Of a stretch of 64,000 nt of DNA, positions 10,442-22,009 are shown one piece after another; the stretch's first letter is position 1, and each line of letters opens with the position of its first letter. The stretch lies in NCBI GenBank assembly GCA_018292915.2, contig JACVVK020000215.1, positions 136,001 to 200,000 of the forward strand, read 5' to 3'. The notes below the pieces were generated by a model that ran no database searches, was not told where the DNA came from, and saw nothing but the letters and a program-made list of their open reading frames with translations. Source of the DNA: Batillaria attramentaria. Taxonomy: Eukaryota; Mollusca; Gastropoda; Batillariidae. The position numbers and the translations under genes were made by a program.

Positions 10442-11467
10442 GGCTCCCTTGTGACACAGGTCAAGGTCATTCACAAGAGTATGTTTGTAAAGCTCTTATC
10501 ACTATCCATTATCATGCCAAGTAAAGTGTCTCTGGCGCTCTGAGTTCATGGCAATATTACAATTTTCCCCAAAACAGTTTGTATGACCTTGACCTTTGGT
10601 CAAGGTCCTTCAAATGAGATCTCATCCATGTCTATCATTATGCGAAGTTTGATGCCTCTAGTATTTGCAGTTCCTCCGAAAACAGTAATGTTAAAATTCA
10701 CGACAGCTTTAATGACCTTGACCTTCAGTCAAGGTCATTCAGAAAGGTAGGTCTCCTTGCTGTCTATCATCATGCCTCGTTTGGTGCCTCTACCAAGGTT
10801 AAAGTTTCTCAAAAAACGCTTGCATGACCTTGACCTTGACTAAAAATCACTGAACACAGGTATGTCTGTAAAGGTGCTGCTAATGTCAGTCATCGCACAT
10901 ATAGTTTGATGCTTGTGATTCTTCTGGATTCTGAGAAAATGAAAATTTTCCCAACAGACTGTTTTAATGACCTTGAGTCAAGGTCATTTAAGGTGGTATG
11001 TGTGCATAGGTCTTATCACTGTCTATCAGCACGCCAGGTTTGGCGCCTCTGCTGTTTGTTGTTTCTGAGAAAATGCCAATGATAAGGTTTCACAAAAATA
11101 GCTTGTACGACCTTCACCTTGACACAAGGCCACTGACTACATGTATATCTGTAAAGTTCTTATCAACGTCTATCATCATGCAAAGTTTCAAACCTCTGGT
11201 GTTTGTAGATTACGAGAAAATGCCAATGTAAAATTTTCAAACAGAGAGCTTTAGTGACCTTGACCTTGAGTCAAGGTCATTCAAAATGATATGTTTTGAA
11301 AGGTCTTGTGGTTGTCTATCAGCATGCCAAGTTTGGTGCCTCTGCTGTTTGTAGATTCTGAGAAAATGACAATGTTAAAGTTTTCTGGACACACACACAC
11401 ACAGACAGACAGACAGACAGACGACGGATGGTTAATACATAGACTCCCATTGTTACACAAGGGAGCC
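10442..11467. mobile_element. Inverted-repeat-bounded element with internal tandem array of TCAAGGTCA motifs
   Basis: GGCTCCCTTGTG at 10442-10453 is the inverse complement of CACAAGGGAGCC at the right end (11456-11467), defining a 1,026-bp unit. Inside are about seven degenerate head-to-tail repeats of roughly 110-145 bp, each starting near a GACCTTGACCTT...TCAAGGTCA palindrome and ending near TTCTGAGAAAATG. A (CA)n/(GACA)n tract lies before the right end. No ORF fits a transposase, so the unit is non-autonomous. TCAAGGTCA is the consensus extended half-site of NR5A/ERR nuclear receptors. I see no target duplication, so the boundaries rest on the terminal repeats alone. Confidence 0.7.
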
Positions 11468-12274
11468 AAAAAGAAGAAGTAACACTGAAACAGATCTATG
11501 AAGCAGTGAAAACAGGACACGCAGGTGGCGCTGCGCCTTCATTCGAACTTACAAGACAAACAGCAGTTCACAATTACACTAGGTAGACGACACGTATACC
11601 AAAAGATAAATCAGTATTTTCCATTCGTTCTTTATTTGACCATAAAAGGTGGATTCACATCATCATCATCTCTCTCTCACACACACACACACACACACTC
11701 ACCATCATCTTCATCATGTACAGAACAATCAACCAAACAACAACAACAAATAATAATAATAATAAATAAAATAAAATAAAATTTCAGTTTTGAGTTCCAC
11801 GTTTTACTGTGTGTCATGTATTTATTGTATTTGGAAATATCTGTAACGGTGGTAATTTCAGAAGGAATTTAGTTGTTTTTAGTCTTGTACGTCTCATCAA
11901 AGTCAGTACATGCATGTCATGTTTTGAATATTTTTTCACTAGATACTATTCATCAACTTTGCCATTACCCACACCACTATCATCACCAGGACCGTTTGCT
12001 CGGAGGCTGGTTGAGGATGCGGTTTCCGATGTTTCACTGGATTCACAGCGAGTGTTATATTAATGTTTCAGAAAAAAAAAAGTTAATTATATTTTCAAAT
12101 GTCCACTATATCATCAATAACATCCATGCTGAACCAAACAACAACAAAAAAATTATGAAACTGATGAGGAATATTAATTATCATTAACAGTAAAAACCAT
12201 GTGACTGGATTTGTCTATTTTGGATGGGTAGAGATGGGCGGGGGTGGTGGAACAGGTGGATGGGTACAAGGATA

Positions 12275-12316
<42 letters not shown>

Positions 12317-12430
12317 TGAGGATTTTGTGATGAGGTGGGCATGTGGGTTTGTTACAGAGGTCATGAGAGGTGTTGGTTGTCATATTGCGGAGGGGAGACA
12401 TAGCGGGACAAGGATCACCTTAGCCCTCCC
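11468..12430. other. No gene recognised; microsatellites
   Basis: (CA)n at about 11682-11699, AAT/AATAA repeats at 11750-11780 and (TG)n at 12273-12310. Nothing codes recognisably. Confidence 0.5.
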
Positions 12431-12448
12431 CGGCCAGACCCTTGTTGT

Positions 12449-12502
12449 TAGTTAGTTAGTTATTTAGGGCCCAACGCCGCGCAAGCAACAAAGACCATTT
12501 CG
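12449..12502 (-). mobile_element. Hairpin-only micro-retrocopy (54 bp) with 18-bp target duplication
   Basis: The 54-bp insert consists of TAGTTAGTTAGTTATTTAGG, a short linker and the stem-loop GCCGCG...CGCGGC, whose distal arm overlaps the target. It is flanked by a perfect 18-bp direct repeat at 12431-12448 and 12503-12520 (starting CGGCCAGACC). The long duplication and repeat tail are hallmarks of target-primed reverse transcription, here of barely more than the LINE 3' hairpin. Confidence 0.9.
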
Positions 12503-12736
12503 CGGCCAGACCCTTGTTGTGTATACGCAAACTGTCCCAACAATCGATTTAAATGGGCCTGTGGTACGCGCTGCAAAAGATTACAAAATTTTAATGAATT
12601 TGTTTAATGGTCATTGGTGTGAGTTTTAAACATGCTTGAAGAAATAAACTGAATCACTACTCCATTATTCTGATAAAAATCCTTTGGAGAGTATTGTTGC
12701 AATGGAATATATTCAAATCCAGTTTCATCATTTCAG

Positions 12737-14494
12737 CCCCAACTTGACGGGTGTTACAGACGCCTCTCAGACATCCTTGAAATTGTGCTCCAAAAAAGGG
12801 CATTTTCAAGGGTTTTCGAGAAAGGAGAGATATGGCTTCGTCTAGCTTGTGATGGAGCCAAAATCACAAAGCACAAGGACTCTGTCAAGGCCACAGTCAA
12901 GTTGATTAGTGACCAAAGAGATGCTCTCACCCAAGAGTGTGTGAAATGCTCACCTGACAACGAGTTAACGCTGCTATTCTACATGGGTAAGTGTATTTAG
13001 CTCAGGGAACAATTAATTTTTCTGTTTAAGCTTGACAAGCTTGAGATGAGTATGTGCAGCACTGTGCCTTTGAATTCATTGAAACTGGAAGCTGTCTTTG
13101 TAGTGGTACAAGTTTTTAATATGTGGTGGAACTAGAAAATGCCCTTGTGTATGTTTTTAAATTCACATGGACACACACACACACACACACACTGACTTTT
13201 CATTAAAAAGTTTAAATTTTTAAATTGTGACTTCAGGGAAAGAAGACCGGGCTACCACGGGCATGTGGACGGAACACCCGTTTCCTGAGCTGAAAGCAAC
13301 AGCTGAGCATGGGATCGACATTCTTGGCCGACATCTCAGTGTGAAGTGGTAGGTATAATAATGCATATATACTTGCTGTTCTGTATAATTCTGTACATTC
13401 TAAAGGTCAGACAAGTATTGGTTTTTTGTTTGTTTGTTTGTTGTTGTTTTTTTGTTGTTGTTTTTTTTTTTTTTTTTGGGGGGGGGGGTGGGGGGGGGGG
13501 GGGTGAGAGTGATATTTCACTGTAGCTGACTATCCTTTGCTTAAACAGCAATACTTGTATTTAATTTTAAAATCCATTGCTCAGTGCCAAGTTGGCCGAT
13601 CACTAGATCTGCAGCCCGCCAGAGACAGTGCCTTGGCACCAGGAGGCAGGAAGAAAGAAAGGGATTTTCCAACCCCGATCTCGTTCCATGGATTCCCTTC
13701 AAACACATGGTGCCAGACGAGCTACACCTGAGGTGGGCAGAATTCATGCTTTAGACTTGACACCTAATCTAGCTAGCCACCAACAAACAGTGTTGCATAC
13801 ACCTGACTGATCTGTTTTAGCAGGGTTTTTTGGGTTTTGTTTTTTTTTCTTTTAGGGGTGGGGGGTGTCTGTCATGTGCGCTCTGTGTGGTGGTGTTATG
13901 TACTTGCGAATACTTGTTGTGTTTGTCTCTGTGTGAAAGTGCTTGTGTGAACTGTAAAGCACTCTGAGCTCCTCCAGGAGGGAGAGCACCGAGGGCACTA
14001 TCATTATTGTTGTTATATATAGTTGAGTTCTGTTATTGCTGACAGTTTGCAATAGTTGTGTGGAACCCAATGTTTTTTGTATACACTTCCCGGAAACTGT
14101 TTCTGCATGTGGTTATGACATTGTCACAAGCATTTGTTATTTGACACTAACAGGAAATTGATTTTCATATTTTCTTCTTTTTTCAGGATGCGAATCACCA
14201 GCAAGTTGCTGAATCAGGTAAACCTGTTAACTATGTGTTTGAAAGTGAAAAATGCAATTTTAGAAAGTGTATCCTGTGGGTGCTCTTTTTATTTTTAAAT
14301 ATATATATATATATAATAAAATATATATATATATATGTATCTACTAAATGTCAGGTCGTCAAGTGGTGTCTGGAGGTGAAGACCACCAAGGCCCTGGAAG
14401 CGGAAATGCGAAGAATTCATGTTGACTTCCGCTTGTACGAAGAGGTTGGGGATGACGATTGTGGGCAAGGTCCACAAATGGACGCACTCAGGAG
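12737..14494 (+). CDS. SAP-family transposon-like gene, copy 1 (exons 12737-12986, 13237-13348, 14187-14217, 14355-14494; partial)
   Basis: Four exons are bounded by good AG/GT sites and join in frame (phases 1, 2, 0). Exon a contains the family signature LACDGAKITKH; exon b contains GMWTEHPFPELKATAEHGID; exon d is charged and ends QMDALR. Homologous exons recur at 22.1, 25.4 and 52.1 kb, where the signature is LAADGANITKH. A fifth exon-like piece at 13585-13731 (read WPITRS...VPDELHLR) also occurs at 26.4 and 52.2 kb but does not join in phase with its neighbours. The 25.4-kb copy shows that the family includes a SAP DNA-binding motif. Function is unknown; a DNA-transposon-borne gene is the likeliest origin. 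Both ends are missing here. Confidence 0.6.
13445..13503. repeat. Poly(T)/poly(G) tract in intron
   Basis: T-rich (GTTTTT/GTTGTT) sequence runs into about 25 Gs. Low complexity. Confidence 0.9.
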
Positions 14495-15242
14495 GTATGC
14501 CTTACTGTTACAACACATGCCTAGTTGGTTACAGTTGAATTGATAGTGGCAGCTTGAAAACAAACTTAGAATCTTACAGATGATGATAATACTGAGGGCA
14601 TATCATGGCAAGCGGTCCGGTAGCGACGGTAAAACAGTTGTCAAACAAAAAAAACCTCGCAACTCAAGCAAAAAAACCAACAACAAAAAACAAAACAAAA
14701 AACCCACCTCGCAACTCACACCAAAGAGCAACATTCCAAACACGATATGTAAGCGAACCGGATGAAGGTCCAGCTCACGGTTTTTGCCAGATGCTGGCCC
14801 GTGTTTCTGCTACCCTGCAGGGATGCCGATCACGTACAGCTGAGGGTATAATACCTCTTGAGGTACAAAATCACGTAATCAAATCTTGAGCTGAGGGTAT
14901 GAACACGCACACCATCACTGCATTGAGGGTATGAGCACGTACGCCTTTTTTTTCTGTCAGTGCGTATCATCACGTTGAGGTTCTTAAGCTGTAGAGGTAT
15001 GCGCCAGAACATCGCTCGTGCGATATTCGACACTGGCCTATGGGTGTGTCTGTCGGAGACCTGCGTTGACTCCCCGCTGACTGCACTCCTCTCTCTCTCT
15101 CACTCTGCAACTGAGCATGCGCAACAGACACAGAGTATCGCTCTATCACTATGGGAAATCCCGGACCCTAAAAATAGCCTCTATGTAATCGCAGCACCTT
15201 CCGTCAACTTTTTCTCCGTAGCAGGCGCGATTTCTTGCCGAC
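14495..15242. other. No gene recognised
   Basis: An A/C-rich tract (CAAAAAACC) lies at 14640-14710. Two GCTGAGGGTAT-containing segments (about 14838 and 14890) form a short degenerate duplication. No exon identified. Confidence 0.4.
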
Positions 15243-15262
15243 GTGTTAAAGTCTGAAACACG

Positions 15263-15770
15263 ATGGCTTCAAAACAACAGAGTCTCTCTTCTTTTGGCTA
15301 TAGTGCGGTCAACAGATCATCGTCTGTCTCTGAAAAAGATGACCAAGACAAGCTTCCTTCTCAAGCATCCGAGGACACTGCCAAATCTCAGTCCTCCGAA
15401 GGCTCAGCGAACAAGACTTTTCAGGAGAAATGGTTGAAAGAGTTTCCCTGGCTCTACCGCGACACGCATGGATCTGTTCTGCAAAATTTGCAAGCCGGCA
15501 AATTGCAAAAACCCCTTCGCAGTTGGGGGATCGAAGAACAATCAGAGATCAGCCCTCCTAAGACACCAAGAGTCAAGAGACCACCGAGCAGCCGACAATG
15601 CAACCAACCAGAAGCCTATTACTCTCATCCTGCAGTCTCAAGCCACTACCCATACCGCTCTGCAGTGCATGCTCGGGACTGCAAAGTTCATCGTAGACGA
15701 AGAATTGCCTGACGCCAAATTCACTCCCCTTCTTACTCACATGGTAAAATGTTATAGGCCTACATCGAGT
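15263..15770 (+). pseudogene. hAT-type transposase N-terminus with TTF-like zinc finger, frameshifted
   Basis: The reading starts MASKQQSLSSFG, passes a Ser-rich acidic leader and reaches FQEKWLKEFPWLYRDTH. A one-base frameshift near 15465 then moves the frame to MDLFCKICKPANCKNPFAVG and RHQESRDH. A W-L-K-E-F-P-W-L motif followed by C-x2-C and H-x5-H is typical of the N-terminal finger of hAT transposases and the ZNF862-like genes derived from them. Frame closure after about 15770 in a GT repeat means the catalytic part is absent. The leader contains a PCNA-binding-like Q-x-x-L-x-x-F motif (QQSLSSF). Confidence 0.65.
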
Positions 15771-15799
15771 CAGTATTCCTTTCCCCTCCCTCTCTCAAC

Positions 15800-15848
15800 G
15801 TGTGTGTGTGTGTGTGTGACAGTGTGTGTGTGTGTGTGTGTGTGTGTC
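15800..15848. repeat. (GT)n microsatellite
   Basis: Two GT runs separated by GACAGT. Confidence 0.95.
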
Positions 15849-15984
15849 CCAATGAATTGTTCGAATTATTCAATCTCTATTATCTTATGAATATCAGTCA
15901 ATGTCTAAGGAGAATTCCTCAGTCTAAGACTTAAACAGGCTGAAATAGCAAACTTAAAATTTCAAGTAAGTAAAAACCACAAAA

Positions 15985-16256
15985 GATTAGGTCGGCAGCG
16001 AGGGAGACTATCACAAATGCTTGGTAAGATCTTGAAAAGTTTGTTCTCCGGGAGGGGAAGCCCGCAGGAGAAGGCGACATGTGGGCAGGAGACAGGTGAG
16101 AGTCGGGCTGGGAAGAGCTCGTCTCCCACGCCAGCCGCGCCGCCCACGCTGAAGTCTTCAGCAGCTGTGAACTGTGCAGACCTGACGTTCGAAGAACTCA
16201 CGGAGGAACTAGACCCGACTCCACGCAACTGGTTGGTAAGCTGCCAGAGGCTCCCG
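15985..16256 (-). mobile_element. LINE fragment (segment just downstream of RNase H)
   Basis: On the minus strand the end of this piece reads PENKLFKILPSICDSLPRC, the linker between the RNase H domain and the C-terminal zinc-knuckle region of the hp-A LINE. The same stretch with the same upstream sequence recurs at 24946-25206, and the linker also at 27.4 kb. It lacks the hairpin tail, so it is an internal fragment. The upstream part has no domain I recognise. Confidence 0.65.
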
Positions 16257-16325
16257 TCGGGGGATATGATGTGAGCTAGGCGTCCAGTTCACTGCACCGC
16301 ACTCCCTCCTAGCCCCAGACGGCCG

Positions 16326-16374
16326 TACTCGGCCGACCCTCCATATCCCCAAGTCGACCGTAGTCGGCCGAGTA
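16326..16374. repeat. Inverted repeat ACTCGGCCGA
   Basis: ACTCGGCCGA (about 16327-16336) and TCGGCCGAGT (about 16364-16373) could pair around a 27-nt loop. They lie about 230 bp upstream of the piggyBac reading frame and might be subterminal repeats of that element, but I found no TTAA-flanked end. Confidence 0.5.
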
Positions 16375-16565
16375 TGGTTGCTTGTGTTTAACATCTGTTT
16401 CCCATCACCCTAGGGTATAACCGTGGGAGTTTAGAGATCAGTACGTGTAGGCCTGGAATGTCTGCTGCAGATTATACTACACTTCTGGGCTGTATAAACG
16501 GTTGGGAGGGGTGGGAAATGAGCACATTTTGTTCTGCTGACCGTGAACCATTCCACGAATTCAAA

Positions 16566-17931
16566 ATGACGGAATTTGGAGCAGAGTTACCTGAGAAAGA
16601 AGAGTGGGATCAGGAGGATTTAGAACAGATAATGTTAGAAGTGGAGAAGATAGAGAAATGGACAGAGAGTCCGATATTGATGTTTCTGAAGAGTCAGATT
16701 CAGAGGATGACATACCACTGGCACAGATGGCTGACCCAGAGGATAACATACCACCTGTTCACATGCAGCAAACATGGCGGCCGGCTTGCCGGGAGGCTAC
16801 CTTGAGACCGTTTGAACAGGAAACTGGTCCCAATACTGACTTGTCTAACAAGGCAACACCTTTGGAGTTCCTTTTACTGTTTTTACCACATGCGCTTTTT
16901 GAGATGGCTGCAACAGAAACGAACAGATACGCGGCGCAGAAAGGGGAAGCCAGCGGCACACCTGATGGCGAGTGGCAACCTACGACACCTGCCGAAATGC
17001 GGGCATATGTAGAAGTTCTCATAATGATGGGCATCAAGCAGCTTCCCCGTCTTTGGTGTTACTGGTCGACAGATCCTCGATTTAACGACCCTTGGGTGTC
17101 ATCTGTTATGACAAAGAACCGGTTCTTCAAACTGAACCAGTATTTTCACCTGCGCGATACCAGCAAAACACCTGGACGTGACAGTCCCGACTACGACCCA
17201 CTCTTTAAGGTTCGACCACTCATTGATCTCGTCCGCCCAAGATACCAGACTACCTACCGTCCTGGTAGAGACCTGAGTGAGTTAGTTATTTAGGGCTTTA
17301 CGCCGCGCAGGCTGCAAAGACTATTTCGCGGCAAAGCAAGGTCCCTTTCTGCCAGGTCATTAAAAATAAAAGGGTATACAATAAAACAGGATGTAAATGT
17401 ATATTAAAAGTCTACTGGGTTTAAATAAGAGAGCTAAGCGTTGATGAGGCTATGATAGGTTTCAAAGGCAGGCTTTTCTTCAAGCAGTATATGCCAGCCA
17501 AGCCAACCAAGCGGGGTGTCAAGGTGTGGGAGTTGTGTGACGCGGTGACAGGTTACTGCCTGAACTTTGACATCTATACCGGCCGCCACAGTCGTGAAAA
17601 CACAAACATCACACTTGGCGAAGAAGTTGTACAGAAGTTGATGCGTCCATTTTGCAGTCAAAATCGGCATGTTTATTTTGACCGATTTTTCGCCAGTGTC
17701 AACCAGTATCAACATCTGTACGACAATGGAACGTATTCGTGTATGACAGTTATGTCAAACAGAAAGGGACTGCCACCAGAAGTGAAACAGGCTCAGCTGA
17801 AGAATCAGAAAGAGCTGCTTCAAATGCAGAAAAGCAGCATGATGGACTGTTTACAAAGACAAGCGCCAAATTTTCATACTATCCAGCAACTGCAGCCCAG
17901 GTGTGTCAGGTGACAAGGGGACACCGACTGT
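16566..17931 (+). pseudogene. piggyBac transposase, interrupted by LINE 3' end
   Basis: An acidic leader (DVSEESDSEDD) is followed by the PGBD-type body: ATPLEFLLLFLPHALFEMAA, MRAYVEVLIMMGIKQLPRLW, DPWVSSVMTKNRFFKLNQYF and YRPGRDLS. After a retroelement insertion (17276-17431) it resumes DEAMIGFKGRLFFKQYMPAK, with the first catalytic Asp in DEAMI, and continues to HVYFDRFFASVNQY, which holds the second. Family members have a third catalytic Asp about 100 residues later. Here the frame degrades after LPPEVKQAQLKN into frame-shifted remnants near 17880-17970, so the C-terminal catalytic Asp and Cys-rich tail are not visible. DDE transposase of the cut-and-paste TTAA type; inactive as it stands. 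Confidence 0.9.
17276..17431 (-). mobile_element. hp-A LINE 3' end inside the piggyBac frame
   Basis: GTTAGTTATTTAGGGC, the terminal hairpin and the downstream word TCCCTTTCTGCCAG identify the LINE 3' end in minus orientation. It splits the conserved YRPGRDLS|VDEAM motif of piggyBac. The expected duplication is eroded (CCTGAGTG versus GCTAAGCG), so the insertion is old. Confidence 0.85.
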
Positions 17932-18037
17932 CATCCAACAATACACACACACAGAGTTTTGGGAATGTGAGTTTGCTTAGTAAATGTAGCTACAGTAGAA
18001 GGTTTTCAGGACTTGTTATGTATGGGTGGTAGGGGGT

Positions 18038-18038
18038 A

Positions 18039-18080
<42 letters not shown>
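18038..18080. repeat. (GT)n microsatellite
   Basis: About 19 GT units in what looks like the intron before the next gene's first visible exon (acceptor TTATTCGCAG at 18120-18129). Confidence 0.95.
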
Positions 18081-18081
<1 letters not shown>

Positions 18082-18129
18082 CCGCAGGCTCTTGGTCTTC
18101 TTTTTCTGCGAGTTTTCTCTTATTCGCAG

Positions 18130-20820
18130 ACCCATCTACTTCACTTGGCAGTGATGCAAGGTGCACAGTCTCTGCCGAGTGTGAAAGTACCGCCACTCCT
18201 CCAAACGACTCGGAACATGGAGACACAACACCTCCGCTCCACAACGGAGATGACACTACTACCACAAGTGACACAAGATGCACTTCTCCTACATCAAGCG
18301 GTTCCATTCCATCACCCGGAAACATAACACCACGAAAGCAAGGATTATACTCGACTCCTCCCAAAAAGAAGCTTGTAAGGCACAGAGAAGCAAAACCGGA
18401 AACATGGAAGAAGAATGTACGAAAGTCTTTGCACCTGCAGGGAAAAGAGTACTTGTCGCAGTTCGGTAAGAAGATAGCAGCCAAGTCAGTGAAAAGGGTC
18501 GACTGTTCAAAGTGTCGGTATAAGTGTACCGACAAAATCTCTGAGGAAAAGCAACAGCAAATTTTTGATGCCTTCTATGAACTGAACAGTTACGAAAGGC
18601 AGAAAGACTTTGTTTGTGCCAACGTTACCCAGAAAAAACACGGCAACCCTTCTCGACGAGGCGACGAAACAACCGAAATTGAAAAAAACGCCAAGTAAGC
18701 CGCGCCTTCACCTTCAACATTGACGGCCAAATCCATCGGGTGTGTAAGAACTTTTTTCTTGCAACACTAGCTCTCGGTGAGACATACGTTGACCACGCCA
18801 TGAAACACAGCTGCGGGGGAGTCTTCACTGGCCAACAACAACGAGGTAAAAGCCGGCCACCGCACAACAAATACAGCGATGATGCGGTCAACAGAGCAAA
18901 AGAACACATCGCTTCCTTCCCCGTTGTGGAGTCACACTACACTCGGAAGGACACCCAAAGACTCTGTCATCCGAGCTCACTTTAAGCAAAATGTATGAGC
19001 TGTACTTGGAGCAGTGCCAGCAAGAGAACCAACATCCAGTTTCGAACAGAAAATATCGCGAGATCTTTACCCATAATTTCAATTACTCTTTCCACCAGCC
19101 TAAGAAAGACCAGTGTGTGACGTGCACTGTGTTCAAACAAAAAGGAAGCGCCGCATCAGAGGAGGACAAACTGGAATATCAACAGCACATAGAGAGTGAG
19201 TGAGTGAGTTTTTAGGGCTTAAAGCCGCGCAAGCCACAAAGACTAATTCGCGGCTGAGTGTGCCTGCACTACATGAAAAAACAAAAACAAAAATGTAACG
19301 TTGGACAAAGGATGCAAACTGGTCTACGGGGCAATATAAACCTAGGACATGCAGGAGACGCTGCACCTTCATGCTAATTTATCGAACTCCCGATTACAAA
19401 AAAACGTAGAAAACAAATAACAATTACAACTGGGTAAAACAAAGATAAATACCAAGCGCAGAAACAGCAAATATTGCAACTTATCATCTCCTAGGCGCAA
19501 TAAACCAGTTCGCAGCATATGCCCAACATCACTTATACCTAACCACTGGTAGTGCAGACGTGAGTGAGAGGTTGAAAAGAAGAAATATAATTGAAAGGGC
19601 CGAACTTAGAAATCAGCTGAGAGATGAGAGGAAGGACAGGGCGGCTAAATTCGGGAGGTTTTAAAGAAAAAGAGACAGGCGAATGGGCTGGTGAGGGATA
19701 GACAGAGAGGTAGGAAGGAAAATTCCTTAGTTGCCAATGAAGACAACATGCCTGGGAGGCAGTTGGAGAACAGACCGCTCCAACACGGAACCTCCCCGCC
19801 GTGAGGCGGTTCGGGGAAAACAACGCACCAGAGAGGGGTGCGTTGTGAAGGTCTTCAACGTGACAGGTAGCTCGAGACAAGAACGAAGCATCGAAGGATC
19901 CCAAGAAGCATGTCGTCACAATGGATCTGCAGGCAGTGTTGCAAGCTCCATGTGGGCTTGTAAGTCAACTGTACTATAAGCGCAAGTTATCAGTTTATAA
20001 CTTCACCGTCTACTCTCTCACCGATAGGAAGGGGACCTGCTTTACCTGGGATGAAAGTGAAGGAAAACGTGGTTCGTGTGAGATTGCCACCTGCCTGTAC
20101 ATCTACCTTTCATCTTTGCCAAAAGATGTTGAGGAGGTCATCATTTTTTCAGACTGCTGTGCAGGGCAAAACAGAAACCAGTATCTGTCAGCTGCGATGA
20201 TCCATGCTGTGAACCACATCGGTAACATCAAGGTCATTACGCACAAGTACCTAGAAACAGGGCACACCCACATGGAGTGTGACAGCATGCACTCGGCAAT
20301 CACATTCGCCAAGCGTCACACCTCAATCTATACACCAAGCGAATGGGACATCGTCCTGAGGACGGCTAGGAGAGGACAACCGTACGTCGTCATCCCCCTC
20401 AAGCATACTGACTTCCTCGACTTCAAAAGTCTGGCGTCCACGGCAATCAGGAACACCAAGACTGACTTGAAGGGAAACAAGGTCAACTGGCTGGGGATCA
20501 GATGCATGCTGTTCTTGAAAGGTCAAGAGGAAATGATGTTTTTCAAATACTCTTTTGACGAGCAGGAGTATCAAGTTCTAAAAATGATAGGGTCAAGCAA
20601 ACGACGTGGACCACCTCTGCCTAGCCAAGTACCCAGGTGCTATTCTGGCAAGCTCCCCATATCAGCTGCAAAAAAACAAGACCTGCTGTCTCTGTGCCAG
20701 TCAGGAGTCATCCCAGTCCAACATCATAATTACTATACAAGTCTTCTGGCATCCTCAACCACCAAAGAAAAACTGCCGGAGCCAGACATCATGGAGGACG
20801 ACAGTTCTGATTTAGATTAG
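18130..20820 (+). pseudogene. CAGQN-type transposase-like gene (DUF7869-like), copy 1, broken by frameshifts and a retroelement
   Basis: An N-terminal Ser/Thr-rich region leads to PKKKLVRHREAKPETWKKNV, a Cys segment (DCSKCRYKCTDKISEE) and QIFDAFYELNSYERQKDFV. A frameshift near 18690 leads to HRVCKNFFLATLALGETYV, and a second near 18975 to MYELYLEQCQQENQHPVSNR and YSFHQPKKDQCVTC. A retroelement fills 19196 to about 19914. The frame then stays open from 19921 to 20820: VSQLYYKRKLSVYNFTVYSL, FSDCCAGQNRNQYLSAAMIH and ETGHTHMECDSMHSAI. The D-C-C-A-G-Q-N and H-M-E-C-D-S motifs mark an RNase H-fold-like domain common in uncharacterised arthropod and mollusc transposon proteins; the DUF number is from memory. 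Stop at 20818-20820. More fragments lie at 31.7 and 40.5 kb. Confidence 0.75.
19196..19914 (-). mobile_element. hp-B retroelement copy, longest in the window
   Basis: It starts at the GTGAGTGAGTGAG tail, carries the terminal hairpin (GCCGCG/CGCGGC) and runs 0.48 kb in common with the 6.3-kb copy. It continues through a unique stretch containing the inverted pair CCGCC/GGCGG to near 19914, where the host frame resumes. No coding domain is convincing on either strand. The flanking duplication is not obvious. Confidence 0.75.
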
Positions 20821-22009
20821 AGCCATGGGTATTCTCATTACTGACGGGTTTCGTGAACCCAAACTGAATGCATCCACCTGTCAGACTGAACTCAGCACTG
20901 TATAAAATGTCAGACTTGTGCCAGGAGTGGGGTTTGTGAAAGTGTAATGCCGGGACTCAGTGACAAACTTCATGGATTGTGTAATGATGTTATTGTGGTT
21001 GATGAAAACAAACTGTGTGAATTCTGTGACCGAAATGTGAACGGTAAGAAATTTAATTTGCAAACATGGAGCAGAGGTGTCAGGCGTTATTGGGTGAGTA
21101 AGTAATTTTTGTGGCATGACTGAACTTGCAAACTGATGTTACAGATTTTTTATAATGCTGAGAGGTCCTATCCTAGGTATGCAGAATCTCAGGGACTGTT
21201 CTACTTTGTGTATAAAAATGTTGATTTCTTTCATATTCTGTTCTTAAATTCATGTTCATTCATGTTCATGTAAATTTTCCTCAGCCTTTTTTTTTTTTTT
21301 CCAAAATACGGCCATATTGCCATACAATATTCAAGAAATGTTCAGTTCTGCAGAAAGCCAGGCCAAGTATAGTGTTATGAGGCCTTCTTCCACTCGTTCA
21401 GAAATAAATTTGTTTTTTTTTTTTACCTCCTGCGAAAAGGTCTTGTTACTATGTACTGTTCTTTTCCACGCAGGCCTATAATTATTTCACTGAACAGTTG
21501 TTGAGCGTAAAAGCCGTAGTGTTAATTGGAACGCTTATGCCGGCACGGATGTCTGTTCTTCCTCACCCCGGAGCAGCCGTATTTCTCTCTGCGGCTGTCT
21601 AGCAGTATCAGCCAGGCCCCTATCAAGTTCACAGTCAAACGGTAAGACTAACTGCGGTCCTCAGGCAGCTTTGTTTACAAAGAAATGGGCCATGACCGGG
21701 AGTGCCCAACGCCGGCACTTCACACCGCTGTGTTGATGGCGGATGGCGGCAAACTTCCCGCTGTGTGCGTGCGTAAGGGCCTTACATTATGTAGGTCAAC
21801 TTTATTTGCAAAATACAAAATGCACTAAGATCCCACTGAAAATTGCTTCATTGCAAACGACGGCAGACACATCAAGCTTTCAAATGATACCAAACTTAGT
21901 ACCAGTGACACAACTGAAACACGGTGAGTGATCGTCCAAACTTTCCAAACGCTCTCCTGTAAAATTTAGGAAATCTGCGATACGGCTTTTATGCCCGGAA
22001 CCCTCGAAA
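20821..22009. other. No gene recognised
   Basis: Probable 3' flank of the preceding transposon gene. T homopolymers lie at about 21290-21300 and 21412-21424. No coding signature. Confidence 0.4.

Noticed and set aside
10442..11467. CRISPR array
   Set aside because: Repeats are long, degenerate, unevenly spaced and contiguous with no unique spacers; the DNA is eukaryotic.
16326..16374. TCGGCCGA inverted repeat as the piggyBac terminal repeat
   Set aside because: No TTAA target and no matching copy at the other side of the gene; at most a subterminal repeat.
17276..17431. Exact splicing of the piggyBac insertion
   Set aside because: I tried GTGAGT/GTTAGT donors with the available AG acceptors; none restores the L-S-V-D-E-A-M reading exactly, so no introner claim is made for this copy.
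19539..19919. 126-codon minus-strand frame
   Set aside because: It lies within the hp-B retroelement body; other copies of the element do not preserve the frame.
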